Assembly: GCA_018830415.1 (NCBI GenBank)
Contig: JAHJSJ010000152.1
Location: forward strand, 1 to 6,731
Reading direction: 5' to 3'
Source of the DNA: Alphaproteobacteria bacterium
GTDB lineage: Bacteria > Pseudomonadota > Alphaproteobacteria > Sphingomonadales > Sphingomonadaceae
Length of the DNA: 6,731 bases
Shown here: positions 1 to 5,642 of the stretch, piece by piece
Position numbering within the stretch: position 1 is the first letter of the stretch
Layout of the letters: every line of letters starts with the position of its first letter
The notes under the pieces: model-generated
Seen by the model: only the letters and a program-made list of their open reading frames with translations
Database searches by the model: none
Told to the model about the DNA's origin: nothing
Made by a program: the position numbers and the translations under genes

Positions 1-1661
1 AGGCGGGCGGCGGATCGCTGGCGGGCTATATCGCCTATGAAGCGGGCCTCGCGCTTGAAGACAGGTTGGCGGGGCTGGCGGCGGCGCGATCGGGCGCAGC
101 GGGACCGCTGGTATGGCTGGGGCTGTTTGACGCGCCGACGCGGATTGCGGCGGCGGCGGTCCCCGGCTGGCTGGCGGTGCGCGCGCAAGGCACGGGCAGC
201 ATCGGCCCGCTCGAACCGCAATTGTCGCCCGGCGGGTATGAGGCCGCCTTCAACGCCCTGCGCGAAGCGATCCTTGCGGGCGACATCTATCAGGCAAACT
301 TCACCTATTCGCTCGCCGGATCGTGGCGCGGCGATCCGGTCGGGCTTTATGCCGCGCTGCGCGATGCGGCGGCGGCGGGTTATGGCGGGCTGGTGTTCGA
401 CGGATCGCATTGGCTTTTGAGCTTTTCGCCCGAATTGTTCGTCGCGCTATCGGGGCGCGATGCCAAGGCCAAACCGATGAAGGGCACCCGCCCGCGCAGC
501 GCCGATCCGGCGGCAGACCGCGCGCTGGCGCAAGACCTTGCCGCCTCGGTCAAGGACCGCGCCGAAAACCTGATGATCGTCGATCTGATGCGCAATGATC
601 TCGCCCGGATTGCCGAGGCGGGGAGCGTGGCGGTCGATGCGCCCTTCGCGGTCGAAACCTACCCCACGGTGCACCAGATGGTATCGACCGTGCGCGCGCG
701 GCTTTCCCCCGGCGCGGGCGCGATGGAGCTGGTGCGCGCGCTGTTCCCCTGCGGATCGATCACCGGCGCGCCCAAGATCCGGGCGATGGAACTGCTGGGC
801 GAAATCGAACGCGATGCGCGCGGGGCCTATTGCGGGGCGATTGGCCGGATCGACGAGGATGGCAATGCCGCCTTCAACGTCGCGATCCGCACCTTGCGGC
901 TGACCCCGGTTGAAAATGGTCAGGGCAGCGCGGTGCTGGGCATCGGTTCGGCGATTGTAGCGGATAGTGACGCGCTGGCCGAACGGCGCGAGTGCGAGGT
1001 CAAGGCCGGGTTCGTGCGCCGCGCGTCGCCCGATTATGCCGCACCCGCGTTCGACCTGATCGAGACAATGCGGTTCGCACCCGACAGCGGCATCGCGCTG
1101 CTCGAACTGCATCTGGCGCGGATGAAACGCAGCGCGGAAATCCTCGGCTTTGCGTTTGATCGCCATGCGGTGCGCAATCAGATTCAGGCGCTGTGTTTTG
1201 AACTTGATGCGCCTGCCCGGCTGCGGCTGCTGGTGGCGCGCAGCGGGGCAAGCGCGCTTGAGACGGGGCCGTTGCCGCCCGCGCTGGGTGAGCCGGTGAA
1301 GGTCATCGCGCTGCCCCATCCGCTTGATCCCGGCGATTGGCGGCTGACGCACAAGACATCGGATCGCGGGTTTTATGACGACGCGCTGGCAGCGGCGCAC
1401 AGCATGGGCGCGGCTGAGACGGTGCTGGTGCGCGATGATGGGCTGGTGACAGAGGGCAGTTTCACCAATCTGTTCGTGGACGGGCCGGACGGCGCGCTGC
1501 TGACCCCGCCCGCCGCGCTTGGCCTGCTGCCCGGCGTGCTGCGCGAACACCTGATCGCAGACGGTCGCGCGCGCGAGGCGCAGCTTACTCTTGATGATTT
1601 GCAACACGGCTTCTGGCTCGGCAATGGCCTGCGCGGGCTGATGCGGGCCACCTTGATCTAA
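1..1661 (+). CDS. pabB: Aminodeoxychorismate synthase component I fused to class IV aminotransferase (PabB-PabC), 5' truncated
   Basis: The reading frame is open from base 3 and ends at TAA 1659-1661. It enters the window already coding (GGGSLAGYIAYEAG at 6-47, a PabB/TrpE-type N-terminal motif), so the start lies upstream and perhaps 50-60 residues are missing; the TTG at 66 is internal. The first part is a chorismate-binding domain, with GDIYQANFT, then PMKGT (Lys codon 480-482), ENLMIVDLMRNDL, and GSITGAPK near 754. The lysine in P-x-KGT is the residue that in PabB attacks chorismate, whereas anthranilate synthases have alanine there, so PabB is favoured over TrpE. From about 1050 (FDLIETMRF) a class IV PLP-dependent aminotransferase domain follows: HKTSDRGFY with the likely PLP lysine at 1353-1355, EGSFTNLF from 1452, and LLPGVLRE. 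Such a fusion would make 4-amino-4-deoxychorismate (ammonia coming from a PabA partner not in the window) and release p-aminobenzoate plus pyruvate. It is cytoplasmic and belongs to folate synthesis. The domain order matches known proteobacterial fusions, and no frameshift is seen. Confidence 0.93.
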   Translation, partial: AGGGSLAGYIAYEAGLALEDRLAGLAAARSGAAGPLVWLGLFDAPTRIAAAAVPGWLAVRAQGTGSIGPLEPQLSPGGYEAAFNALREAILAGDIYQANFTYSLAGSWRGDPVGLYAALRDAAAAGYGGLVFDGSHWLLSFSPELFVALSGRDAKAKPMKGTRPRSADPAADRALAQDLAASVKDRAENLMIVDLMRNDLARIAEAGSVAVDAPFAVETYPTVHQMVSTVRARLSPGAGAMELVRALFPCGSITGAPKIRAMELLGEIERDARGAYCGAIGRIDEDGNAAFNVAIRTLRLTPVENGQGSAVLGIGSAIVADSDALAERRECEVKAGFVRRASPDYAAPAFDLIETMRFAPDSGIALLELHLARMKRSAEILGFAFDRHAVRNQIQALCFELDAPARLRLLVARSGASALETGPLPPALGEPVKVIALPHPLDPGDWRLTHKTSDRGFYDDALAAAHSMGAAETVLVRDDGLVTEGSFTNLFVDGPDGALLTPPAALGLLPGVLREHLIADGRAREAQLTLDDLQHGFWLGNGLRGLMRATLI

Positions 1662-1664
1662 ACC

Positions 1665-1762
1665 CCGTTCCGCTCGCCCTGAGCTTGTCGAAGGGCCGTA
1701 TTTAACTTCTAGCACAACCCTCGAAGACAAAAGCGGTGCTTCGACAAGCTCAGCACGAACGG
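1665..1762. repeat. REP-like inverted repeat pair (sphingomonad-type TGAGCTTGTCGA element)
   Basis: Two copies of a short palindromic unit face each other between pabB and the pseudouridine synthase gene. CTGAGCTTGTCGAAG at 1679-1693 is the exact 15-base reverse complement of 1739-1753. Outside these, CCGTTC at 1665-1670 pairs with GAACGG at 1757-1762, separated by a small asymmetric internal loop. Each unit also has its own short closing stem: GCCCT/AGGGC on the left and GTGCT/AGCAC on the right, around the shared core TGAGCTTGTCGA. The closing stems differ in sequence but still pair, so the hairpin shape seems to be kept. From general knowledge, this core is a very abundant dispersed intergenic repeat in Sphingomonadales genomes and behaves like a REP element. 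The second arm ends 13 nt before the next start codon. In RNA the pair could form a long hairpin that affects termination, mRNA stability or access to the downstream ribosome-binding site; that effect is inferred. Confidence 0.88.
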
Positions 1763-1775
1763 TTATTGGAAAATC

Positions 1776-2438
1776 ATGCCTGACATCACAATTCTCTACG
1801 AAGACGGCGAAGCGCTGGTGATCGACAAGCCCGCGGGCCTGCCGGTTGATCGCCCCAAACGCGGCGGCGCGTGCCTTGATGACCATCTTGACCGGCTGAA
1901 AATGGGGTTCCTGCGGCGTCCGGTGGCGGTGCACCGGCTGGATACCGACACGTCGGGCTGCCTGCTGCTGGCCCGCAATCCCAAGGCGCTGGCGCGGTTC
2001 AACAAATCGTTCGAGGATCGGCTGGTCGGCAAGACCTATCTGGCGGTGCTGGCGGGCCATCCGGCGGGGACGCAAGGCACCATCGAACTTGCGCTGACCA
2101 AGATCAGCTCGGCCGAAGACGGTTGGCGAATGATCCCGGCGAAAAAGGGCAAGCCTGCGGTTTCGCACTGGGAACTGGTGCAGGAACTGGGGCCGCACAG
2201 CCTGATCCGATTCCGCCCGGAAACCGGCCGCACGCATCAATTGCGCGTCCACGCGCTCAAGGGTCTGGGTGCGCCCTTGCTGGGCGATCCGGTCTATGGC
2301 GCGGGATCGGTGCCGGGGGCGGGGCGCACCATGCTCCACGCCGAAAGCCTCACCGTCACCCGCCCCGGCAAAACCCCGATCGAGGCGCGCGCGCCCCTGC
2401 CTGCCGATTTCGCAGCGCTGGGGGCGCATGATGGATGA
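1776..2438 (+). CDS. RluA-family RNA pseudouridine synthase
   Basis: This 220-residue cytoplasmic enzyme should convert specific uridines in rRNA or tRNA to pseudouridine. The RluA-family signature HRLDTDTSG lies at about residues 53-61, with the catalytic aspartate at residue 56 (codon 1941-1943). An N-terminal DKPAGLPV segment precedes it, and GRTHQLRVHA near 2227 is the second conserved RluA-family block. No S4 RNA-binding domain precedes the catalytic domain, so it resembles the short RluA/TruC-like members rather than RluC/RluD. The target uridine cannot be read from the sequence. ATG 1776 is chosen because the protein starts in the usual way just before the YEDGEALVIDKP block. A weak GGA at 1768-1770 precedes it by 5 nt, directly beside the REP-like repeat. 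The stop codon overlaps the start of arfB, suggesting co-transcription and translational coupling. Confidence 0.9.
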   Translation: MPDITILYEDGEALVIDKPAGLPVDRPKRGGACLDDHLDRLKMGFLRRPVAVHRLDTDTSGCLLLARNPKALARFNKSFEDRLVGKTYLAVLAGHPAGTQGTIELALTKISSAEDGWRMIPAKKGKPAVSHWELVQELGPHSLIRFRPETGRTHQLRVHALKGLGAPLLGDPVYGAGSVPGAGRTMLHAESLTVTRPGKTPIEARAPLPADFAALGAHDG

Positions 2439-2871
2439 GCACGAAGATCAGGACGCGCCCGAACCGCTAACCGCCCGCGCGCTGCGGCTGGCCGAGGAAA
2501 GCTTCCTCGCCGGGTCGGGGCCGGGCGGGCAGAACGCCAACAAGGTCGCGACCGAGGTGGAACTGCGCGTCAATATCTACGCGCTGCGGCTTGCCCCGCC
2601 GATGTTTGCACGGCTGCGGGCGCTGGCGGGATCGAAGCTGGCTGGCAATGGCGATCTGATCATCACCTCCAAGGCCAACCGCACGCAGGAAGCCAACCGC
2701 GCCGACGCCCGCGCCAAGCTGACCGCGCTGCTGGAGGACGCGCAGACCGAACCCAAGCGGCGGGCGAAAACCCGGCTCAACCGGGTGGGCAAGACCGAAC
2801 GGTTGAAGGGCAAGAAGGTGCGCGGGACAGTGAAGGCCAATCGCGGGCGGCCCAGCAGTGCAGACTGGTAA
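2431..2871 (+). CDS. arfB: ArfB-type peptidyl-tRNA hydrolase, stalled-ribosome rescue factor (GGQ protein)
   Basis: The 146-residue protein carries the GGQ motif of class I release factors in the context SGPGGQNANKV (GGQ about residues 32-34). It lacks the codon-recognition domain of RF1/RF2. Its C-terminal tail is strongly basic (RRAKTRLNRVGKTER, then further Lys/Arg up to KANRGRP), as in ArfB/YaeJ, where the tail enters the empty mRNA channel of a stalled ribosome. The GGQ loop then hydrolyses the peptidyl-tRNA, freeing ribosomes stuck on mRNAs without a stop codon. Length and layout fit the family (about 140 residues). Two ATGs occur in tandem at 2428 and 2431; 2431 is preferred because the G-rich stretch at 2420-2424 sits 6 nt before it but only 3 nt before 2428. 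The start overlaps the end of the pseudouridine synthase gene by 8 nt. The 141 bp after the gene hold only a weak 5-bp GC hairpin at 2911-2925. Confidence 0.9.
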   Translation: MDEHEDQDAPEPLTARALRLAEESFLAGSGPGGQNANKVATEVELRVNIYALRLAPPMFARLRALAGSKLAGNGDLIITSKANRTQEANRADARAKLTALLEDAQTEPKRRAKTRLNRVGKTERLKGKKVRGTVKANRGRPSSADW

Positions 2872-3012
2872 GCTCCCGCCTTGACTTTTCCCCCCGATTC
2901 GCCCAATGGCCCGCCCGTGTGGCGGTGTGTCGGTCCAACCGGGCGCGCCGCTATTTGCTTTTTCAGCCCTGCGTAAAGCACGCCGGGTCGACCCATTTGA
3001 CAGGAACCCGCC

Positions 3013-3180
3013 ATGGCGAAGCCCACCACCGTCAAGATCCGCCTCGTCTCATCCGAGGGCACCGGTTTCTTCTACGTGACCAAAAAGAACCCGCGCAACA
3101 TCACCGAAAAGATGAGCTTCCGCAAATATGATCCGGTGGCGCGCAAGCACGTTGAATTCAAGGAAGCCAAGATCAAGTAA
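3013..3180 (+). CDS. rpmG: 50S ribosomal protein L33
   Basis: A 55-residue basic protein beginning MAKPTTVKIRLVSS and ending EAKIK, with the L33 hallmarks FYVTKKNPRN and MSFRKYDP. L33 is a small protein of the large ribosomal subunit near the tRNA exit site. This copy has no cysteines at all, so it is the zinc-independent (C-minus) form and not the four-cysteine zinc-binding form. The start is well supported: AGGAA at 3002-3006 lies 6 nt before ATG, and the N-terminus is typical of proteobacterial L33. The gene has its own 141-bp upstream gap and a hairpin downstream, so it may be a single-gene unit. I could not find a promoter with both -35 and -10 hexamers at proper spacing in that gap. Confidence 0.97.
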   Translation: MAKPTTVKIRLVSSEGTGFFYVTKKNPRNITEKMSFRKYDPVARKHVEFKEAKIK

Positions 3181-3195
3181 GATCTGGCCCTGCCT

Positions 3196-3216
3196 GCCCG
3201 CCGCATAATGGCGGGC
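3196..3216 (+). terminator. Possible terminator hairpin after rpmG
   Basis: A perfect 7-bp GC stem, GCCCGCC at 3196-3202 and GGCGGGC at 3210-3216, with a 7-nt loop, starts 16 nt after the rpmG stop codon. It is well placed to end the rpmG transcript. No T-tract follows (the next bases are GCGATAATTC), so it may act as an mRNA 3'-end stabiliser rather than a true intrinsic terminator. The GATAAT just after it (3219-3224) looks like a -10 hexamer and could serve lolA, but no matching -35 is visible. Confidence 0.45.
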
Positions 3217-3263
3217 GCGATAATTCATCGACAGTTCAACCGGGCGGCCTTAGGCGGCTTGGC

Positions 3264-3944
3264 ATGACACAGCTTCATACATCCGCGCGCGCGCTCATCC
3301 TTGGCCTCGGGGCCGGGGCTTTGGCGCTTGGTCTTGCCCCATCGGGCACTACCGCAATCACCCCGCCGCTCGCCGCGCAATCTGCCCCCGATGCCTCCGG
3401 CGATCTCGACCGGGTGGTGGGTGCCTTGCGCGACATCAGCACGATGCGCGCCGATTTCATCCAGACCGACCGGCAGGGCAACACCATGCGCGGGGTGATG
3501 ACGATGAAGCGCCCCGGCAAAATCCGCTTCGATTACGGCAAGGACGCCGATTTTCTCGTCATTTCGAACGGCAGGTCGCTCTATGTCGTCGATTACGAAG
3601 TAAACCAGGTTGAACGCTGGCCGATCAAGAATTCACCGCTGGGCGCATTGTTCGATCCGGAACGCGATGTGAAGCGGTTCGGCAAGCTGGTTCCGACCGG
3701 CAACCCCGACGTGTTCAGCGTCGAAGTGCGCGATCCCAAAAAGCCCGAATTCGGGATGATCAACATGATCTTCGTGCGTAATCCGGCCGCGCCAGGGGGA
3801 TTGCAACTGACCCATTGGGTGGCATTGGATGCGCAGAATCACCGCACACGGGTGCAGCTTTCCAACCAGCGTTACGGCATCACTGTTGCCGATAGCGCCT
3901 TCACCTTCCGCGATCCACGCCGTTCAACTCGTCGCCCCGGATAG
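3264..3944 (+). CDS. lolA: LolA-family outer-membrane lipoprotein carrier protein
   Basis: A 226-residue exported protein of the LolA fold. LolA accepts lipoproteins released from the inner membrane by LolCDE and carries them across the periplasm to the outer membrane. The N-terminus (ARALILGLGAGALALGLAP, about residues 9-27) is a signal peptide, with cleavage likely near LAAQS-APD at residues 36-43. The mature part shows the LolA pattern: an early MRADFIQTDRQGNTMRG segment, MKRPGKIRFDYG, PLGALFDP, THWVALDAQNHRTRVQLS and a late FTFRDPR. Its length fits LolA with a longer-than-usual leader. ATG 3264 has only a weak upstream AGG (3252-3254). The next gene on the same strand is xthA, beyond the oppositely oriented alkaline phosphatase gene. 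A related LolA-like carrier with another lipid or lipoprotein cargo cannot be excluded from sequence alone. Confidence 0.87.
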   Translation: MTQLHTSARALILGLGAGALALGLAPSGTTAITPPLAAQSAPDASGDLDRVVGALRDISTMRADFIQTDRQGNTMRGVMTMKRPGKIRFDYGKDADFLVISNGRSLYVVDYEVNQVERWPIKNSPLGALFDPERDVKRFGKLVPTGNPDVFSVEVRDPKKPEFGMINMIFVRNPAAPGGLQLTHWVALDAQNHRTRVQLSNQRYGITVADSAFTFRDPRRSTRRPG

Positions 3945-4020
3945 GCAGCACGTCGACGAACAGTTGTATGGAAACGACCAAAACGGGGCCGTGTTCATGT
4001 GAGTGAAAGGCGCCAACGGC

Positions 4021-4026
4021 TAATAA
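4021..4026 (+). promoter_or_regulatory. Possible -10 element for the candidate small RNA
   Basis: TAATAA at 4021-4026 is the most AT-rich hexamer in this gap and resembles a sigma-70 -10 box. Initiation 6-8 nt downstream would begin at about 4032-4034, exactly at the base of the first RNA hairpin. No acceptable -35 hexamer is seen 16-18 nt upstream, so the call is tentative and rests mainly on its position. Confidence 0.25.
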
Positions 4027-4031
4027 TTCAT

Positions 4032-4157
4032 TGCAAGGCGGTTCGAAGGCGGGTTTCCCCCCTGTTGCCCTCCCTTCCGCAAAGACCGCTTTGTACAAGC
4101 GTGACGAACGCTCAATGGAACCCTCGACCCAACGCCCCCGGGTCGGGGGTTTTGTTT
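4032..4157 (+). ncRNA. Candidate small RNA with three hairpins and a C-rich loop
   Basis: No protein gene is convincing in the gap between lolA and the alkaline phosphatase gene, yet this segment folds almost completely. Hairpin 1 pairs 4032-4043 with 4084-4095: 12 pairs, 3 of them G-U. Inside it an internal loop leads to a second 5-bp helix (4049-4053 with 4076-4080) capped by a 22-nt pyrimidine-rich loop that includes CCCTCCC at 4068-4074. Hairpin 2 is AGCGT/ACGCT (4098-4102 with 4108-4112), loop GACGA. Hairpin 3 is the intrinsic terminator at 4119-4157. The G-U pairs, which would be A-C mismatches on the other strand, and the T-tract both favour a + strand RNA. An exposed CCUCC-type loop is typical of alphaproteobacterial small RNAs that pair with Shine-Dalgarno sequences, but a regulatory role here is inferred. 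It could instead be a processed lolA 3' UTR. I do not recognise it as 6S, SRP, tmRNA or RNase P RNA. Confidence 0.5.
4119..4157 (+). terminator. Strong intrinsic terminator
   Basis: The 12-base arm at 4119-4130 (AACCCTCGACCC) pairs with 4140-4151 (GGGTCGGGGGTT) with one T-G wobble, around a 9-nt loop, and runs directly into TTTTGTTT (4150-4157). It ends 4 nt before the stop codon of the convergent alkaline phosphatase gene. It would stop + strand transcripts from lolA or the candidate small RNA. For the minus strand the stem is nearly intact (one A-C mismatch) but no T-tract follows, so action in that direction would be weak. Confidence 0.85.
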
Positions 4158-4161
4158 GGGG

Positions 4162-5544
4162 TTACTCCCAGCCAAACGCCTTGCGCATGATCGTGTAGAT
4201 CACATTCTGTTCGATCACCCCGCGCGCGCGTTCTGCTCCCGGCCCGGTGGCGAACAGCGCGACATCCTCGCCGCCGTGAGTTTCCGCGCCGGTGGGCACG
4301 GTCGCTTGCTGTCGTGCCGCGATCCCGGTTTCAGGCACCGTCCGCTCGCCGCGCAGCGCGCCGGGGCCGTTGGCATAACCGAGCGTGGTGTAAGGCTTAC
4401 CATCCGCAGCCAGCACCGGCGATTGCCCTTCACCACCATCCTCACCGCGCCCCTTGGGTGCCACCACCACCCCCAGAATGTCATTCCCGCGCCGAGGATA
4501 GCCCGCAATGGTGAACACATGGCTGTGATCGGCGGTGACCAGAATCAGCGTGTCCGCCGGATCGGTGTGATCCACCGCCCATTGCACCGCGCGGGCAAAC
4601 TCCACCGCTTCTTCGAGCGCATAGCCCGCCTGCCCGCCGTGGTGCGCGTGATCGATCCGCCCGCCTTCGACCATCAGGTAGAACCCGTCGGGATCGGGCT
4701 TGAGCCGCGCAATCGCCTGCGCGGTCATGTCGGTGAGGGTGGGTTCGGGCGAATCGGCTTTGCGGTCGGCCATGTAGGTCAGGTGGCTGGGGTTGAAGAG
4801 CCCAAGCACCGGCCTGTCCATCGGCGCAGCGGTGAGGCTGGCGGTGTCTTCCACAACCACGCCGCCGCTGCGCGCGGCCCATGCGCCGGGCAGGTCAGCC
4901 GCCGGATCGCCGCGCCTTCCGCCGCCATCCCTGCCATAAAACATCGCCGTCCCCCCGCCGAGCGCGACATCGAAATCGGCCTCGGCCAGTTGCAAGGCGA
5001 TATCCTTGCACCCACCGCCCTGCTGGTCGGCGGGGATGTTGGCGTCGCTCTCCCAATCGCGGTCGGCGCTGCGCGAATAGACGCTTGCCGGGGTGGCGTG
5101 GGTGATCCGGGTGGTGGTGACGATGCCCAGCGCCAGCCCGCGCGCCTTCACTTCTTCACCCAGCAAGGGCAGCGGGTGCGCCAGCGCATCGCCGCACACG
5201 CCCTTTTCCGCATCCGGCCCGATGCCGAGCACCCCGATGCGAGTCTTGACGCCCGAATGCATCGCGGTGGCCGTGCCCGCAGAGTCGGGCACCTGCGCGT
5301 TGGTGTTGTAGGTCTTGACCAGCGCCACATTATCGAACTTTTCAAAGCTCAGCTGGTTTTCCTCGCCAGTTTCCCCGCGCTTTTGCGCTTCGTAGATGCG
5401 CGCGGCGGTGATGGTGGAAATGCCCATGCCATCGCCGATGAACAGGATGACGTTTTTGGCGCGCGGTTCAGCGGGCGCATCCTCGGCGATGGCCGGAACG
5501 GCGGTGCTTGCAAGCAGCAGGGCGGCGAGGATGGTGCGGGTCAT
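4162..5544 (-). CDS. Secreted PhoA-type alkaline phosphatase
   Basis: A 460-residue exported phosphomonoesterase of the classical alkaline phosphatase family (PF00245 type), expected to release phosphate from organic phosphate esters in the periplasm or outside the cell. Residues 1-20 form a signal peptide ending AVPAIA-ED. The active-site set is complete: NVILFIGDGMG with metal ligand Asp38, VPDSAGTATAM with nucleophile Ser88, Arg158 in VYSRSADRDWE (position of the phosphate-binding arginine), EGGRIDHAHHGG with Glu293, Asp298 and His302, TADHSH with Asp339-His340, and ETHGGED with His423. Family roles are assigned by motif similarity. The only cysteines (117 and 179) could form a disulfide after export. 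ATG 5544 is chosen over the in-frame GTG at 5568 because it has a good GGAG 6 nt upstream and gives a clean signal peptide. It faces lolA convergently and is divergent from xthA. I see no clear PhoB box upstream, only an 11-bp-spaced repeat. Natural substrate is unknown. Confidence 0.94.
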   Translation of the reverse strand: MTRTILAALLLASTAVPAIAEDAPAEPRAKNVILFIGDGMGISTITAARIYEAQKRGETGEENQLSFEKFDNVALVKTYNTNAQVPDSAGTATAMHSGVKTRIGVLGIGPDAEKGVCGDALAHPLPLLGEEVKARGLALGIVTTTRITHATPASVYSRSADRDWESDANIPADQQGGGCKDIALQLAEADFDVALGGGTAMFYGRDGGGRRGDPAADLPGAWAARSGGVVVEDTASLTAAPMDRPVLGLFNPSHLTYMADRKADSPEPTLTDMTAQAIARLKPDPDGFYLMVEGGRIDHAHHGGQAGYALEEAVEFARAVQWAVDHTDPADTLILVTADHSHVFTIAGYPRRGNDILGVVVAPKGRGEDGGEGQSPVLAADGKPYTTLGYANGPGALRGERTVPETGIAARQQATVPTGAETHGGEDVALFATGPGAERARGVIEQNVIYTIMRKAFGWE

Positions 5545-5642
5545 GGGTGTCTCCGAAGTGGTGGGCACCGCCCTATCGCGCGCTGATGTGTCGATAAAGT
5601 GAAAGGTGGAAGTTTGGTGGATTGCCGCTTAAGTCCGCCTGC
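5545..5642. promoter_or_regulatory. Divergent promoter region between alkaline phosphatase and xthA
   Basis: These 98 bp separate two genes transcribed away from each other, and the + strand terminator at 4119-4157 plus the opposite-strand gene block read-through from the left, so promoters for both sides are expected here. That is inference from layout. GGTGGA occurs twice, at 5605-5610 and 5616-5621, a direct repeat with an 11-bp period, the spacing used by OmpR/PhoB-class regulators; the sequence does not match the Pho box (CTGTCAT repeats). I cannot assign convincing -35/-10 pairs on either strand. Confidence 0.4.
5551..5554 (-). promoter_or_regulatory. Shine-Dalgarno site of the alkaline phosphatase gene
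   Basis: On the minus strand this reads GGAG, 6 nt before ATG 5544. It decides the start: the upstream in-frame GTG at 5568 would lie before this site and would add eight residues ahead of the signal peptide. Confidence 0.7.

Noticed and set aside
447..2429. A 660-codon open frame on the minus strand across pabB and the pseudouridine synthase gene
   Set aside because: It is antisense to two genes with clear family motifs and crosses the REP-like repeat. Its composition (rich in Arg, Gln, His, Ala) is the usual shadow of GC-rich codons.
2881..2909. TTGACT at 2881-2886 as the -35 of an rpmG promoter
   Set aside because: The hexamer 17 nt downstream is CAATGG, not a -10 match, and the site is more than 100 bp from the rpmG start. 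Nothing else supports it.
2911..2925. CCGCC/GGCGG 5-bp hairpin after arfB as a terminator
   Set aside because: The stem is short, no T-tract follows, and such hairpins are expected by chance in sequence this GC-rich.
2941..2950. Palindromes such as GGCGCGCC at 2942-2949 as operator sites
   Set aside because: Short GC palindromes are expected by chance at this composition, and no second copy or promoter element is nearby.
3968..4006. A 12-codon open frame (METTKTGPCSCE) after lolA
   Set aside because: There is no ribosome-binding site, no known leader-peptide pattern and no coupled gene downstream on the plus strand.
3999..4190. A 63-codon plus-strand frame from GTG 3999 through the candidate small RNA
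   Set aside because: It runs through the terminator stem and T-tract into the phosphatase gene, and is not protein-like. RNA structure explains the segment better.
5545..5568. GTG 5568 as the alkaline phosphatase start
   Set aside because: It would put eight polar residues ahead of a standard signal peptide and would ignore the well-spaced GGAG before ATG 5544.
4156..5586. A 476-codon open frame on the plus strand opposite the alkaline phosphatase gene
   Set aside because: The minus strand encodes a complete alkaline phosphatase with signal peptide and all active-site motifs. The plus frame has no recognisable domain and begins inside the terminator tail.
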